Source of the DNA: Ditibartonella apihabitans
GTDB taxonomy: Bacteria; Pseudomonadota; Alphaproteobacteria; Rhizobiales; Rhizobiaceae
Direction of reading: 5' to 3'
NCBI RefSeq assembly: GCF_002007485.1
Contig: NZ_CP015820.1
Location: 1,922,001 to 1,986,000, forward strand
Length of the DNA stretch: 64,000 bases
The translations under genes were made by a program, and so were the position numbers. The notes under the pieces were generated by a model, which did no database searches, was not told the DNA's origin, and worked only from the letters and a program-made list of their open reading frames with translations. Position 1 is the first letter of the stretch; the number at the start of each line of letters is the position of its first letter. Below are positions 9,049 through 17,179 of the stretch, one piece after another.

Positions 9049-10065
9049 ATGGCTGCCACAATTAAGGATGTTGCAAAACTTGCCGGTGTTTCGGTTGCCA
9101 CCGTTTCGCGTGCTGTTTCCGGTAAAGTTGTGAGCCATGAATTGAAAAGCAAAGTGGAAAAGGCAATCCTTGCCACCGGTTACCGGCCGAACCTTGCCGC
9201 CCGCCGTTTGCGAGGGCATAGCAATGATATGATAGGCCTTATCATTGCCGACATCAGAAACCCGTTTTTTACCCGCTTTGCCCGCGCAATCGACGACATA
9301 GCAAAAACGAAAAACCAGCATGTGATCTTATGTAATACGGATGAAAATTTCGAGCAGGAAAAGGCCTATCTCGACTTGATGGAGGAAGAAAATGTTGCCG
9401 GCATCATTCTTTCTCCCACGCTTTTAACAAGCCGCAAACACATAACAAGCCGCAAAGAAAAGCCGGCAAAACTCCATCGCCCGCTTGTTCTTGTTGATCG
9501 CACGCCCGATGAAATGATTTATGATTCAGTACTGATCGATAATCATGCTGCCGCCAAAAAACTTGTGCACCACCTTTATGAAAATGGCCGGAAAAACATT
9601 CTTTGCCTTTACGGAGCGGATAGCCGAACCGGTTTTGAACGGCAAAAAGGCTTTGATGACGCAATCAGGGCGCTTCACCTTTCCGGTCGAAGTGTAGCCA
9701 TAAAACACGGAAAAGATAATTTGGCGAAATCTTTAAAAAACGCGCTCGCAACTAATCCCGATAGCGATGCGCTCATTGTCACCAACGGGGTTCTCGCTTT
9801 GAAAGCGGCGGCATTTTTAGAAAAAGCCGGTATTGTTGTGCCCGATCAACTGGCTTTTGCCGCCTTTGATGACGAACCATGGATGGAACTTGTCTTTAAC
9901 GGCATTACCACCATTGCCCAGCCGGTTGGCGACATTGCCCGCGAAGCCTATCATTGTTTGATGGAAAGACTTGAAAACCCGTTAAAACCTGTGCGGCAAA
10001 CCGTTTTGAAAAGCAAATTGATTCTTCGCGGTTCAACCTTGAAAGCCCGCACGAGACAGATATGA
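9049..10065 (+). CDS. fruR: LacI-family repressor, probable fructose operon regulator
   Basis: 338-residue transcription factor. The N-terminal LacI helix-turn-helix begins at residue 4 (TIKDVAKLAGVSVATVSRAV), followed by the hinge and a periplasmic-binding-protein-like sensor domain (about 60-335). The ATG at 9049 places the HTH at the very N-terminus and follows an AAGAAAG stretch; a GTG at 9016 is less likely. The gene diverges from fruB and shares a promoter region holding two GAAAACGTTTTC-type operators. It therefore most likely represses fruBKA and itself, with fructose-1-phosphate as the expected inducer by analogy with FruR/Cra. The effector is inference. Confidence 0.85.
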   Translation: MAATIKDVAKLAGVSVATVSRAVSGKVVSHELKSKVEKAILATGYRPNLAARRLRGHSNDMIGLIIADIRNPFFTRFARAIDDIAKTKNQHVILCNTDENFEQEKAYLDLMEEENVAGIILSPTLLTSRKHITSRKEKPAKLHRPLVLVDRTPDEMIYDSVLIDNHAAAKKLVHHLYENGRKNILCLYGADSRTGFERQKGFDDAIRALHLSGRSVAIKHGKDNLAKSLKNALATNPDSDALIVTNGVLALKAAAFLEKAGIVVPDQLAFAAFDDEPWMELVFNGITTIAQPVGDIAREAYHCLMERLENPLKPVRQTVLKSKLILRGSTLKARTRQI

Positions 10066-10356
10066 AATCAGGCACGATAAAATAAGGCACGAGTTTTCTT
10101 CTTTTGGCACATTTGGAGCTTCCGGAATTGGGTTCACGCCCCGGATTCTTCTCTTCGACCCACGCTTTCAATGAAATACGCATGGGTGTTGAACCGGCCG
10201 ATTTTGCTGCGCGGGTTCAAACGGCGAATAAAGCCGCCGCTTGCAAGAATGGTTCAGGCAAAGCAGGCGGCTTGTTATTTGACCGGCAATGAAAGCGCAG
10301 CGCATTCACCGGAATGCCACGCAGCCAATTGCAGCAGATGAATGACTGTCACGAGA

Positions 10357-11223
10357 CTATTGCGGGAGCCTCTTGATCAGGCTTGATGTATCGAGCCGGC
10401 CGCCATTTTCTGCCTGAATATCGGCATAAAACTGGTCGATCAGAGCGGTGACGGGCAAAACCGCGCCGTTAGCGCGCGCTTCATCAAGGCAGATGCCGAG
10501 ATCTTTTCTCATCCAGTCGACAGCAAAACCGAAATCGAACTTGCCTTCAACCATAGTGGTGCCGCGGTTTGACATTTGCCATGAACCGGCCGCCCCCTTG
10601 GAAATGACATCAAGAACCTCGTTCATATCAAGACCGGCTTTTTTGCCGAAAGCAAGCCCTTCGGCAAGACCCTGAACCGCACCGGCAAGGCAAATCTGGT
10701 TGACCATTTTGCACAATTGCCCGCTACCGCTTTTTCCAAGCAGCTTTACCGAAATGCCATAGGCTTTCATGACATCGGCAGTTTTTTCAAATATATCCTT
10801 CTCACCACCGCACATAATGGTGAGTTTGCCGTTTTCTGCACCGGCCTGACCACCTGAAACCGGCGCGTCGATAAAACCGATGCTGCATTTTTTGGCTTCC
10901 TCTTCAAGCTCGCGGGCAACTTTTGCCGAATCTGTCGTATGGTCGACAAAAACACTCCCCCTTGCCATTGTTTTGAACGCGCCATCCTTGCCGGTTGTGA
11001 CTTCTCTTATATCATTGTCATTGCCGACACAGGCAAAAACAATATCCTGCCCCTTTGCCGCTTCGGCCGGTGTATCGGCTTTTTTGCCGTGAAACTCCTC
11101 CACCCATTTTTCCGGCTTTTTTGCCGTGCGGTTATAAACCGTCACATCATGGCCGGCCTTTTTCAAATGCCCTGCCATAGGATAACCCATCACACCCAAA
11201 CCGATAAAAGCCACTTTTGCCAT
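10357..11223 (-). CDS. 3-hydroxyisobutyrate dehydrogenase-family NAD(P)-dependent reductase
   Basis: 288-residue beta-hydroxyacid dehydrogenase. The N-terminal Rossmann motif GLGVMGYPM (residues 8-16) binds the dinucleotide. The substrate-binding signature DAPVSGG is near residue 119. The conserved catalytic Lys lies in the GQLCKMVNQ segment near residue 171. The C-terminal all-helical dimerisation domain is complete. Family members oxidise 3-hydroxyisobutyrate, tartronate semialdehyde, succinic semialdehyde or similar acids; the sequence does not distinguish these. It is monocistronic on the minus strand, with about 290 bp on one side and 500 bp on the other. Confidence 0.85.
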   Translation of the reverse strand: MAKVAFIGLGVMGYPMAGHLKKAGHDVTVYNRTAKKPEKWVEEFHGKKADTPAEAAKGQDIVFACVGNDNDIREVTTGKDGAFKTMARGSVFVDHTTDSAKVARELEEEAKKCSIGFIDAPVSGGQAGAENGKLTIMCGGEKDIFEKTADVMKAYGISVKLLGKSGSGQLCKMVNQICLAGAVQGLAEGLAFGKKAGLDMNEVLDVISKGAAGSWQMSNRGTTMVEGKFDFGFAVDWMRKDLGICLDEARANGAVLPVTALIDQFYADIQAENGGRLDTSSLIKRLPQ

Positions 11224-11722
11224 TTTGCTACTTTCTATTTTGCCGTTCGATTATTTTGCCGTTCAATTATTTTTCATTTGTCGGGTTTTATGAAAAATAT
11301 TCATAAGCCCAATGATCTTGATAGAGCTTATCAAATTCATCTTGAAGAATATAGTTGTTATTAACAGGAAAAAGAATTGAGCCCGAAACAACCGGAAATA
11401 GAATTGACGCTTTCTATTTGCGGTTAAACCGTTTCATTCTTGACCGTCATTTTCTTGGGGAAACCGGATTTAAAAAGAGCGGAATTTTTTAAACAAGAAT
11501 TGCGCTTATAAAACCGCTAGAAAAAGCGAATAATTGCTTGAGCAAGGAAAGAGGATGAAACCGGATGATTTCAATTTCGGATGAAATACCGCCGCTTGAG
11601 CTTTAAAAAAAGCCGGAGAAGTAAAAACGGTATTCAAAACCGGAAAATAAAAAAGTAAAAAACAAAAAAGCAAAATGAAGAAAAACCGATAGTAAAACAA
11701 CTATTCAAAGGACATTTCCTAT
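11224..11722. other. Intergenic region, no gene seen
   Basis: About 500 bp between divergent genes. It holds the promoters of the two dehydrogenase genes. A 24-codon open frame starting with ATG at 11290 has no convincing ribosome site. AT-rich, no repeats. Confidence 0.5.
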
Positions 11723-12772
11723 ATGTTTACATGTGATGCATTTGCCGTTGACGGAGCTGACCAGACCTTCCACCCTTTCACATTCGAGCGGCGTGACCCG
11801 CTTGACCATGATGTGGATATTGAAATTCTCTATTGCGGCGTTTGCCACTCCGACCTTCACACCGCGCGCAGTGACTGGGCGGGCACACTTTATCCTTGTG
11901 TTCCAGGTCATGAAATTGTCGGTAAGGTGCGCCGCGTGGGCAAAAAAGTAACCCGTTTCAAAGAAGGTGACACGGTGGGTGTGGGCTGCATGGTCAATTC
12001 CTGCGGAACGTGCGATTGCTGTCGCGCCGGACTTGAACAATATTGCGAAAAGGGCAACACCCTTACCTATAACAGCCCAGACCCTGAAACCGGAAAAGAC
12101 CGTTATACTTTCGGCGGCTATTCCAAACGCATTGTGGTGAACGACAACTTTGTTTTGTCGGTGCCGGAAAATCTTGATCTTGCAGGAGCCGCACCGCTCC
12201 TTTGCGCAGGCATTACCACCTATTCGCCCTTGCGCCACTGGAAAGCCGGTAAAGGCATGAAAGTGGGTGTTGCCGGTCTTGGCGGTTTGGGGCATATGGC
12301 GGTGAAACTTGCCCACGCTATGGGGGCGGATGTGACGATGCTCACCACCTCGCCTTCCAAAGAAGCCGATGCGCGTCGTCTTGGTGCCCATCATGTGGTT
12401 TTGACACGCGACAGCGAGAACCTCGCAAAAGCGGCAAAAACGCTTGATTTGATTATCGACACCATTGCGGCCAAGCACAATATCGACGCTTATCTCGACC
12501 TTCTTAAAGTCAATGGCACATTGGTGCAGGTCGGTGCACCGGCCGAACCTTTGCCGGTTGGCGTTTTCAACCTCATTATGGCACGTCGTTCGTTTGCCGG
12601 CTCTTGCATTGGCGGCATTGCCGAAACACAGGAAATGCTCGATTTTTGTGGCAAACACAACATTACCGCCGATATAGAACTTATCAAAGCACAGGAAATC
12701 GACAAGGCTTATGAACGCATGCTCAAAAGCGATGTGAAATACCGCTTTGTCATTGACATGGCGTCATTCTGA
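11723..12772 (+). CDS. Zinc-dependent alcohol dehydrogenase, cinnamyl-alcohol/YahK type
   Basis: 349-residue medium-chain dehydrogenase that interconverts aldehydes and alcohols with NADP(H). Catalytic zinc ligands are visible: Cys38 in CGVCHSD and the His of the PGHE motif near residue 61. The structural zinc lobe has four Cys in the CGTCDCC...YC region (about 94-110). The cofactor-binding glycine motif GLGGLGHMAVK lies near 190. The overall pattern is that of the YahK/AdhA branch, which acts broadly on aldehydes. AAAGGA precedes the ATG by about 10 nt. A role in aldehyde detoxification is plausible but not shown here. Confidence 0.9.
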   Translation: MFTCDAFAVDGADQTFHPFTFERRDPLDHDVDIEILYCGVCHSDLHTARSDWAGTLYPCVPGHEIVGKVRRVGKKVTRFKEGDTVGVGCMVNSCGTCDCCRAGLEQYCEKGNTLTYNSPDPETGKDRYTFGGYSKRIVVNDNFVLSVPENLDLAGAAPLLCAGITTYSPLRHWKAGKGMKVGVAGLGGLGHMAVKLAHAMGADVTMLTTSPSKEADARRLGAHHVVLTRDSENLAKAAKTLDLIIDTIAAKHNIDAYLDLLKVNGTLVQVGAPAEPLPVGVFNLIMARRSFAGSCIGGIAETQEMLDFCGKHNITADIELIKAQEIDKAYERMLKSDVKYRFVIDMASF

Positions 12773-13125
12773 AAAACGCTTGTGTTCTAAAAATTTTATT
12801 CCGGAAAAAGGTTTTAAGTCGAGAAAGCGGGGCGAGCAACAAGCCCCGCTCACAACAAGCCCCGCTCACAACAAAACTTGTTGGCGCTTGGCTTGACCGA
12901 GCGAGCGAAAGCCCAAACCGGCAAAGCCCCTGCTCTTTCAGCCAATCATGTTTATGCGCTTTCAAAGACTGTTTGGAAAAGTGTTTTTGCGGGTACTGTT
13001 CATGCGCTTTCAAAGAACGTTTGGAAGAATGTTTGGGAGAATGTTTTTGTTGGCAGCGCTTGAATATTGAAATCCAAAGCAAAGCCGGAATTCATAACCA
13101 AACTACATTTCAGGGAAGAAAAACA
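12773..13125. repeat. Intergenic region with short degenerate direct repeats
   Basis: No gene seen. A 16-nt unit (CACAACAAGCCCCGCT) occurs twice in tandem around 12850-12880. A 48-bp imperfect duplication starts with TGCGCTTTCAAAGA at 12955 and again at 13003. The spacing of 48 is twice the 24-bp unit found in the esterase gene at 17471-17734. Confidence 0.55.
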
Positions 13126-13524
13126 ATGGAAATTAAAAGAAGTGGCAGCCGCCCTTCCGGCAAAGTTCCGGAAGAGTTTTTTACCGGTCGGGTGAGACTT
13201 GATCCGGCAATCGACCCGCATCAAGGGTCTAACCTTCTTGCCGGTCATGTCACCTTCGAGCCCGGAGCACGCACGCATTGGCACACGCACCCGAAGGGGC
13301 AGGCTTTGATTATCACATTCGGGCGCGGGTTTATTGGCCGTGAAAATGGAGAAGTCAAGGAAGTTTTTGCCGGTGATATTGTCTGGTTTGAAGCGGGTGA
13401 AAAACATTGGCATGGTGCTTCCCCCGACACGGCCATGTCACATTATGCCATACAGGAAACAGTGGATGGCAAAAGTGCCGACTGGATGGAAGAAGTGACC
13501 GATGAGCAATATAAGGGAAAGTAA
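13126..13524 (+). CDS. Small cupin-domain protein
   Basis: 132-residue single-domain cupin. The metal-binding motif 1 is visible as HWHTHPKGQ (three His and a downstream acidic/Gln position, about residues 47-55). Motif 2 contains EKHWHG near residue 90. These residues typically hold Mn, Fe or Zn. Small cupins of this length include carboxymuconolactone decarboxylase-associated and hydroxynitrile-lyase-like proteins; the reaction cannot be named. The ATG at 13126 follows GGGAAG. The frame is open back to 12973, but that part is Cys-rich and derives from the repeats upstream. Confidence 0.8.
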   Translation: MEIKRSGSRPSGKVPEEFFTGRVRLDPAIDPHQGSNLLAGHVTFEPGARTHWHTHPKGQALIITFGRGFIGRENGEVKEVFAGDIVWFEAGEKHWHGASPDTAMSHYAIQETVDGKSADWMEEVTDEQYKGK

Positions 13525-14320
13525 AGAAAGCTGAATTCCAAAACCTTGCACGTCATCAAACCTCTGCATTTCATAAAGTGCTGAAATTATAAAATGCTAA
13601 AAAGACCGGCAAGAAACTTGATTGCTCCCTTTGGGCAAATGGTGGGCAAGTTTCCTTGAAAAGTGTGACAAAGTTTCTTGTTTTCCTTGGAAACTGTTAC
13701 GAAGTTTCTTGCCGAAAATGAAAATCACCCATCGAGAGCCTATTGCCTTCAACGTGGCGTGCATCAATTCAAAGTCGTTTTTTAAAAACGCGGGCTTTTT
13801 GGAAATTGGATTTTTTTGGAAATTCAAACTTCGAAAAGCCGCTTCATATTTTGCTGTTCCGCCCACCTGTTTTTTAAAAGCCAAATCGTAACCGATTGAA
13901 TCAAGTGTTATGTTGCAAACTTGCAGGGCACAAAGCCCTGATTTTTGACCGACAAGAACGGAAAAGAACGGATCATGCCGGTTTAATGCCGGATTATAAA
14001 GGCTTAAAATTTTTGGTTCTTTTCATGGACTTTCTTTAAATTTATCTCCGATTTTCTCGCCGTTTTTTGCTATTTTTTCTGATTGTCGTTCATAATATTT
14101 CAACCAAATAACAGGCACTCTATCGAGTGAATTTCGTATCTGATCAAAAATATAACGATCGTTCCCTTAGCGATTCGAAAATATATTTTATTTCACCCCT
14201 ATAAATAAATAGTAGAACGATAAATGAAAAACTATCCACATGCCGGAAGTTGCATTCTATATTTCATGAATTTATTTTTTTCGCGTCTAAGCTCCTATTA
14301 TTAAATGTTTTTTACAGTAT

Positions 14321-14337
14321 ATTCGAACTATTCTAAA
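14321..14337. promoter_or_regulatory. Irr box (ICE-like) upstream of the TonB receptor
   Basis: ATTCGAACTATTCTAAA matches the rhizobial iron-control element TTTAGAA-N3-TTCTAAA at 12 of 14 defined positions, with a perfect right half. It lies 92 nt upstream of the receptor start and directly before a TTGACA hexamer. Irr-mediated control by iron and haem status is therefore expected. The consensus is recalled from the literature on Rhizobiales; binding is inference. Confidence 0.65.
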
Positions 14338-14346
14338 ACTTGAGTG

Positions 14347-14375
14347 TTGACATTAGGTTTAAATATTTTTTTAAC
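14347..14375 (+). promoter_or_regulatory. Candidate sigma-70 promoter of the siderophore operon
   Basis: A perfect -35 hexamer TTGACA (14347-14352) is followed after 17 nt by TTTAAC as a weak -10. The Irr-box-like site ends 9 nt before the -35, a position compatible with regulation. Confidence 0.4.
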
Positions 14376-14428
14376 TGTTTCTCAATTCTATACCTTTTTT
14401 ATCAACTTTAAAATTCGAGGGATTGCGT

Positions 14429-17116
14429 ATGTCGATCGGGTACGGTGAAGGAGAACATTTTTCAGACGATCAGGAATTTTCGTCTTGTCAGAATGTAATG
14501 ACGGAAAAGAAAATTTTGAAAAGCCACCGAGACATGGCTGCCCAAAGCTTCAGAGCGGAAAACGAAAGTGGTCGGGGGAAAGAATTCAGTGCGGGTGAAA
14601 GCTTCGGTGGGGCAAAGAGTTTCAGAGCAGAAAACGAAAGCGGTCGAGGGAAAGAATTCAGTGCGGGTGAAAGCCTCTCGGGGGCAAAAGGTTTCAGAGC
14701 GGAAAACGAAAGCGGTCGGGGAAAAGAATTCAGTGCGGGTGAAAGCCTCTCGGGGGCAAAAGATTTCAGAGCGGAAAACGAAAGCGGTCGGGGGAAAGAA
14801 TTCAGTGCGGGTGAAAGCTTCTCGGGGGCAAAAGGTTTCAACGCAAGCCGGAAAATGTTGGTTGCACTTGCTTGCAGCACGTTTTTTTCAACAAGCCTGT
14901 TTTTTGATGGCGCAGCTTTTGCCGAGACCGTCAATAACGAATTAAAAATTGCCAATAATGGCAAAGAAAGCAAACCCTCTCTTGCGAAAAAAAAGCAAAA
15001 CGCGACGGGGGAAAAGGCGGAAAGTGAAGATAGTGAAGCCACTTCGAATTCTGCTGCTGCCGCTTCGGCTGATAATCCCGCTCCACTTGCCGATGAAGGT
15101 ACAATGTTACGCCAAGTGGTGGTAAGTGCGACCGGCTTCGAGCAGAATGTGAAAGATGCACCGGCCAGTATTTCGGTGATCCCGCGCGAGGAAATCGAAA
15201 AAGGGTCGTTCCGCGATTTGACCGATGCCTTGAGGAATGTTCAAGGTGTTGCAGTGACGGGAACGGCTGCCGAACAGGATATTTTCATTCGCGGGCTTCC
15301 CGGTGCCTATACGCTTATTCTGGTTGACGGCAAACGTCAGAGTACGCGTGAAGCACGCACCAATGGCAATTCCGGTTTCGAGCAAAGTTTCATTCCGCCG
15401 GCTGCCGCAATCGAGCGGATTGAAGTTGTGCGCGGGCCGATGTCGTCGCTTTACGGTTCGGATGCAATGGGTGGTGTTATCAATATTATCACCCGCAAAG
15501 TGCCGCACAAATGGACCGGTTCCTTTACCATTGATGGCACGGCAAACCAGTACAGCAAATTCGGCAATACCGCTCAAGGAAGCTATTATGTCGGCGGCCC
15601 TCTGGCGCCCGATGTTGTGGGAATGCAGCTTTGGGGAAGAGGTTTGGGGCGCGAGGAAGATGATATTATTTCCGGTACGCCGAAGAAAAAGGAAATCGAC
15701 ATTACCGGCAAAGTTACCGTAACACCGGACGAAAACAACGATTTAACCTTTGAAGCCGGTCACACGAGGCTGCGCCGCTATAGTTCGGTGGGCCACAATA
15801 TCGAGCGAACCGAAAATATCAGCCGCAAACCGGTTGACACCTATAACAAGAATGATCGCGACCATTGGGTTGTCGGCTATACCGGCCGTTACGGCTTTAC
15901 CACTGCCGATTTTTCCGTGTTGCAGGAAACCGCAAGCCGCACCAATTACACATGGGACAGCCCGACCCATGATTATGTTGCCAATTTGCGTTCGCCGGAA
16001 ATAAGGAACACCGTTGTCGATGGCAAATTTACTACCCCGTTCGACATTTTTGGCCGCCACACATTGGTAACAGGCGGGCAATTCAACCGTGGGGCATTGA
16101 CCGACCAGAACCCCGGTATGCGCACCGGACTTGATGAAGAATTTACCATCGAACAATGGGCCGGTTTTGCCGAAGATGAATGGTGGCTGACCGATACATT
16201 CTCGCTAACCGGCGGGGTGCGTATGGACCACCACCAGATTTATGGCGAACATTGGAGCCCGCGCGGTTATGCTGTTTGGCATGCCACCGACAATCTGGTT
16301 TTCAAAGGCGGTGTTTCAACCGGTTTCAAAGCACCGGAAATTCGTGAAATTGCACCCGGATATGCTTATACAACCGGAGGTGGTAACTGCTTTTACGGGC
16401 GCAATCCCCCGAAAGGGCGCAACCGCTGCGGTGTGATTGTCGGTGCCGACAATCTGGAAGCGGAAAAAAGTACCTCTTATGAATTTTCCTCCATTTGGGA
16501 CAATCTTGATAATCTCGAATTGGGGGCAACCTATTTCTACACCGATTTCAAAGACAAAATCACCAACCGGCAGGTTCTGGATAGCAATGGCAATCCGGTT
16601 GAATGGTCGGTTGACCCGAATTATGTGCTTTATGAAAACCTCAATATCGACGATGCTGTGATGCAAGGGGTGGAGCTTACCGGTTCGTGGAAACCGATTG
16701 ATGTTTTGACTATCCGTTCCAACTACACCTACACCCATTCCGAACAAAAGAGCGGCGATTATGAGGGGCTGCCTTTGGCAAGAACGCCAAAACACATAGC
16801 CAATCTGCGCGCCGAATGGCAAACACCGATTGAAAAGCTCGAAAGTTTTGCTGCCGCAACCTATCACGGCAAGGAAACCAATGCGGGTTTTAGAACCGGT
16901 ACTGCCGGTAAGGCGGTTTACAAAAACGGCAAAATTGTCGGCCGTGAATATGATGATTATGTCACCTTCGATATTGGCGGTTCTTACGCTTTTTCCGAAA
17001 ATGTCAAACTGAATGCCGCAATCTACAACCTGTTTGACAAAAGTGTCGGTGTTGACCAGTTCAATGATGTGGTGGAAGGCCGCCGCCTCTGGTTGAGCAT
17101 GAACTCGCAATTTTAA
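14429..17116 (+). CDS. TonB-dependent outer-membrane receptor, catecholate-siderophore type, with repeat-containing N-terminus
   Basis: Outer-membrane ferric-siderophore receptor of the FepA/IrgA/CirA branch. The plug domain starts after residue 230 (VVVSATGFEQNVKDAPASIS) and includes the conserved VVRGPMSSLYGSDAMGGVIN segment. The 22-strand barrel follows and ends in the expected aromatic residue (NSQF). Unusually, the export signal (MLVALACSTFFSTSLFF..., Met encoded at 14855) sits about 140 residues inside the frame. It is preceded by four near-identical 24-residue repeats. The start chosen is the ATG at 14429 with CGAGGG upstream; a start at 14855 would give a normal receptor but has no ribosome site. 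First gene of a six-gene uptake operon below an Irr-box-like element. Confidence 0.88.
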   Translation: MSIGYGEGEHFSDDQEFSSCQNVMTEKKILKSHRDMAAQSFRAENESGRGKEFSAGESFGGAKSFRAENESGRGKEFSAGESLSGAKGFRAENESGRGKEFSAGESLSGAKDFRAENESGRGKEFSAGESFSGAKGFNASRKMLVALACSTFFSTSLFFDGAAFAETVNNELKIANNGKESKPSLAKKKQNATGEKAESEDSEATSNSAAAASADNPAPLADEGTMLRQVVVSATGFEQNVKDAPASISVIPREEIEKGSFRDLTDALRNVQGVAVTGTAAEQDIFIRGLPGAYTLILVDGKRQSTREARTNGNSGFEQSFIPPAAAIERIEVVRGPMSSLYGSDAMGGVINIITRKVPHKWTGSFTIDGTANQYSKFGNTAQGSYYVGGPLAPDVVGMQLWGRGLGREEDDIISGTPKKKEIDITGKVTVTPDENNDLTFEAGHTRLRRYSSVGHNIERTENISRKPVDTYNKNDRDHWVVGYTGRYGFTTADFSVLQETASRTNYTWDSPTHDYVANLRSPEIRNTVVDGKFTTPFDIFGRHTLVTGGQFNRGALTDQNPGMRTGLDEEFTIEQWAGFAEDEWWLTDTFSLTGGVRMDHHQIYGEHWSPRGYAVWHATDNLVFKGGVSTGFKAPEIREIAPGYAYTTGGGNCFYGRNPPKGRNRCGVIVGADNLEAEKSTSYEFSSIWDNLDNLELGATYFYTDFKDKITNRQVLDSNGNPVEWSVDPNYVLYENLNIDDAVMQGVELTGSWKPIDVLTIRSNYTYTHSEQKSGDYEGLPLARTPKHIANLRAEWQTPIEKLESFAAATYHGKETNAGFRTGTAGKAVYKNGKIVGREYDDYVTFDIGGSYAFSENVKLNAAIYNLFDKSVGVDQFNDVVEGRRLWLSMNSQF
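14546..14833 (+). repeat. Four in-frame 72-bp tandem repeats in the receptor gene
   Basis: Four head-to-tail 72-bp units encode copies of FRAENESGRGKEFSAGES plus a variable six-residue end. Copies differ at only a few positions. The unit is a multiple of three, so copy-number change would keep the frame. The array lies upstream of the signal peptide. Confidence 0.95.
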
Positions 17117-17179
17117 TGCCCTGATGAACAGAGTGATCAACTCTTGAAGGACAGGATCAATTTTGAAAGTTCGCGTTTG

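Larger units (their letters stand above)
13525..14428. other. Long intergenic region upstream of the siderophore operon
   Basis: About 900 bp. No open frame in it has family resemblance. The right end carries the Irr-box-like element (14321-14337) and a candidate promoter (14347-14375). The segment 14000-14400 is strongly AT-rich. Nothing else was recognised. Confidence 0.6.

Noticed and set aside
11705..12658. Long leftward frame opposite the alcohol dehydrogenase
   Set aside because: Antisense shadow of a strongly supported gene; His/Cys-rich composition typical of antisense reading.
12973..13125. Cys-rich N-terminal extension of the cupin
   Set aside because: It reads through intergenic repeats; the ATG at 13126 has a proper ribosome site and begins the domain.
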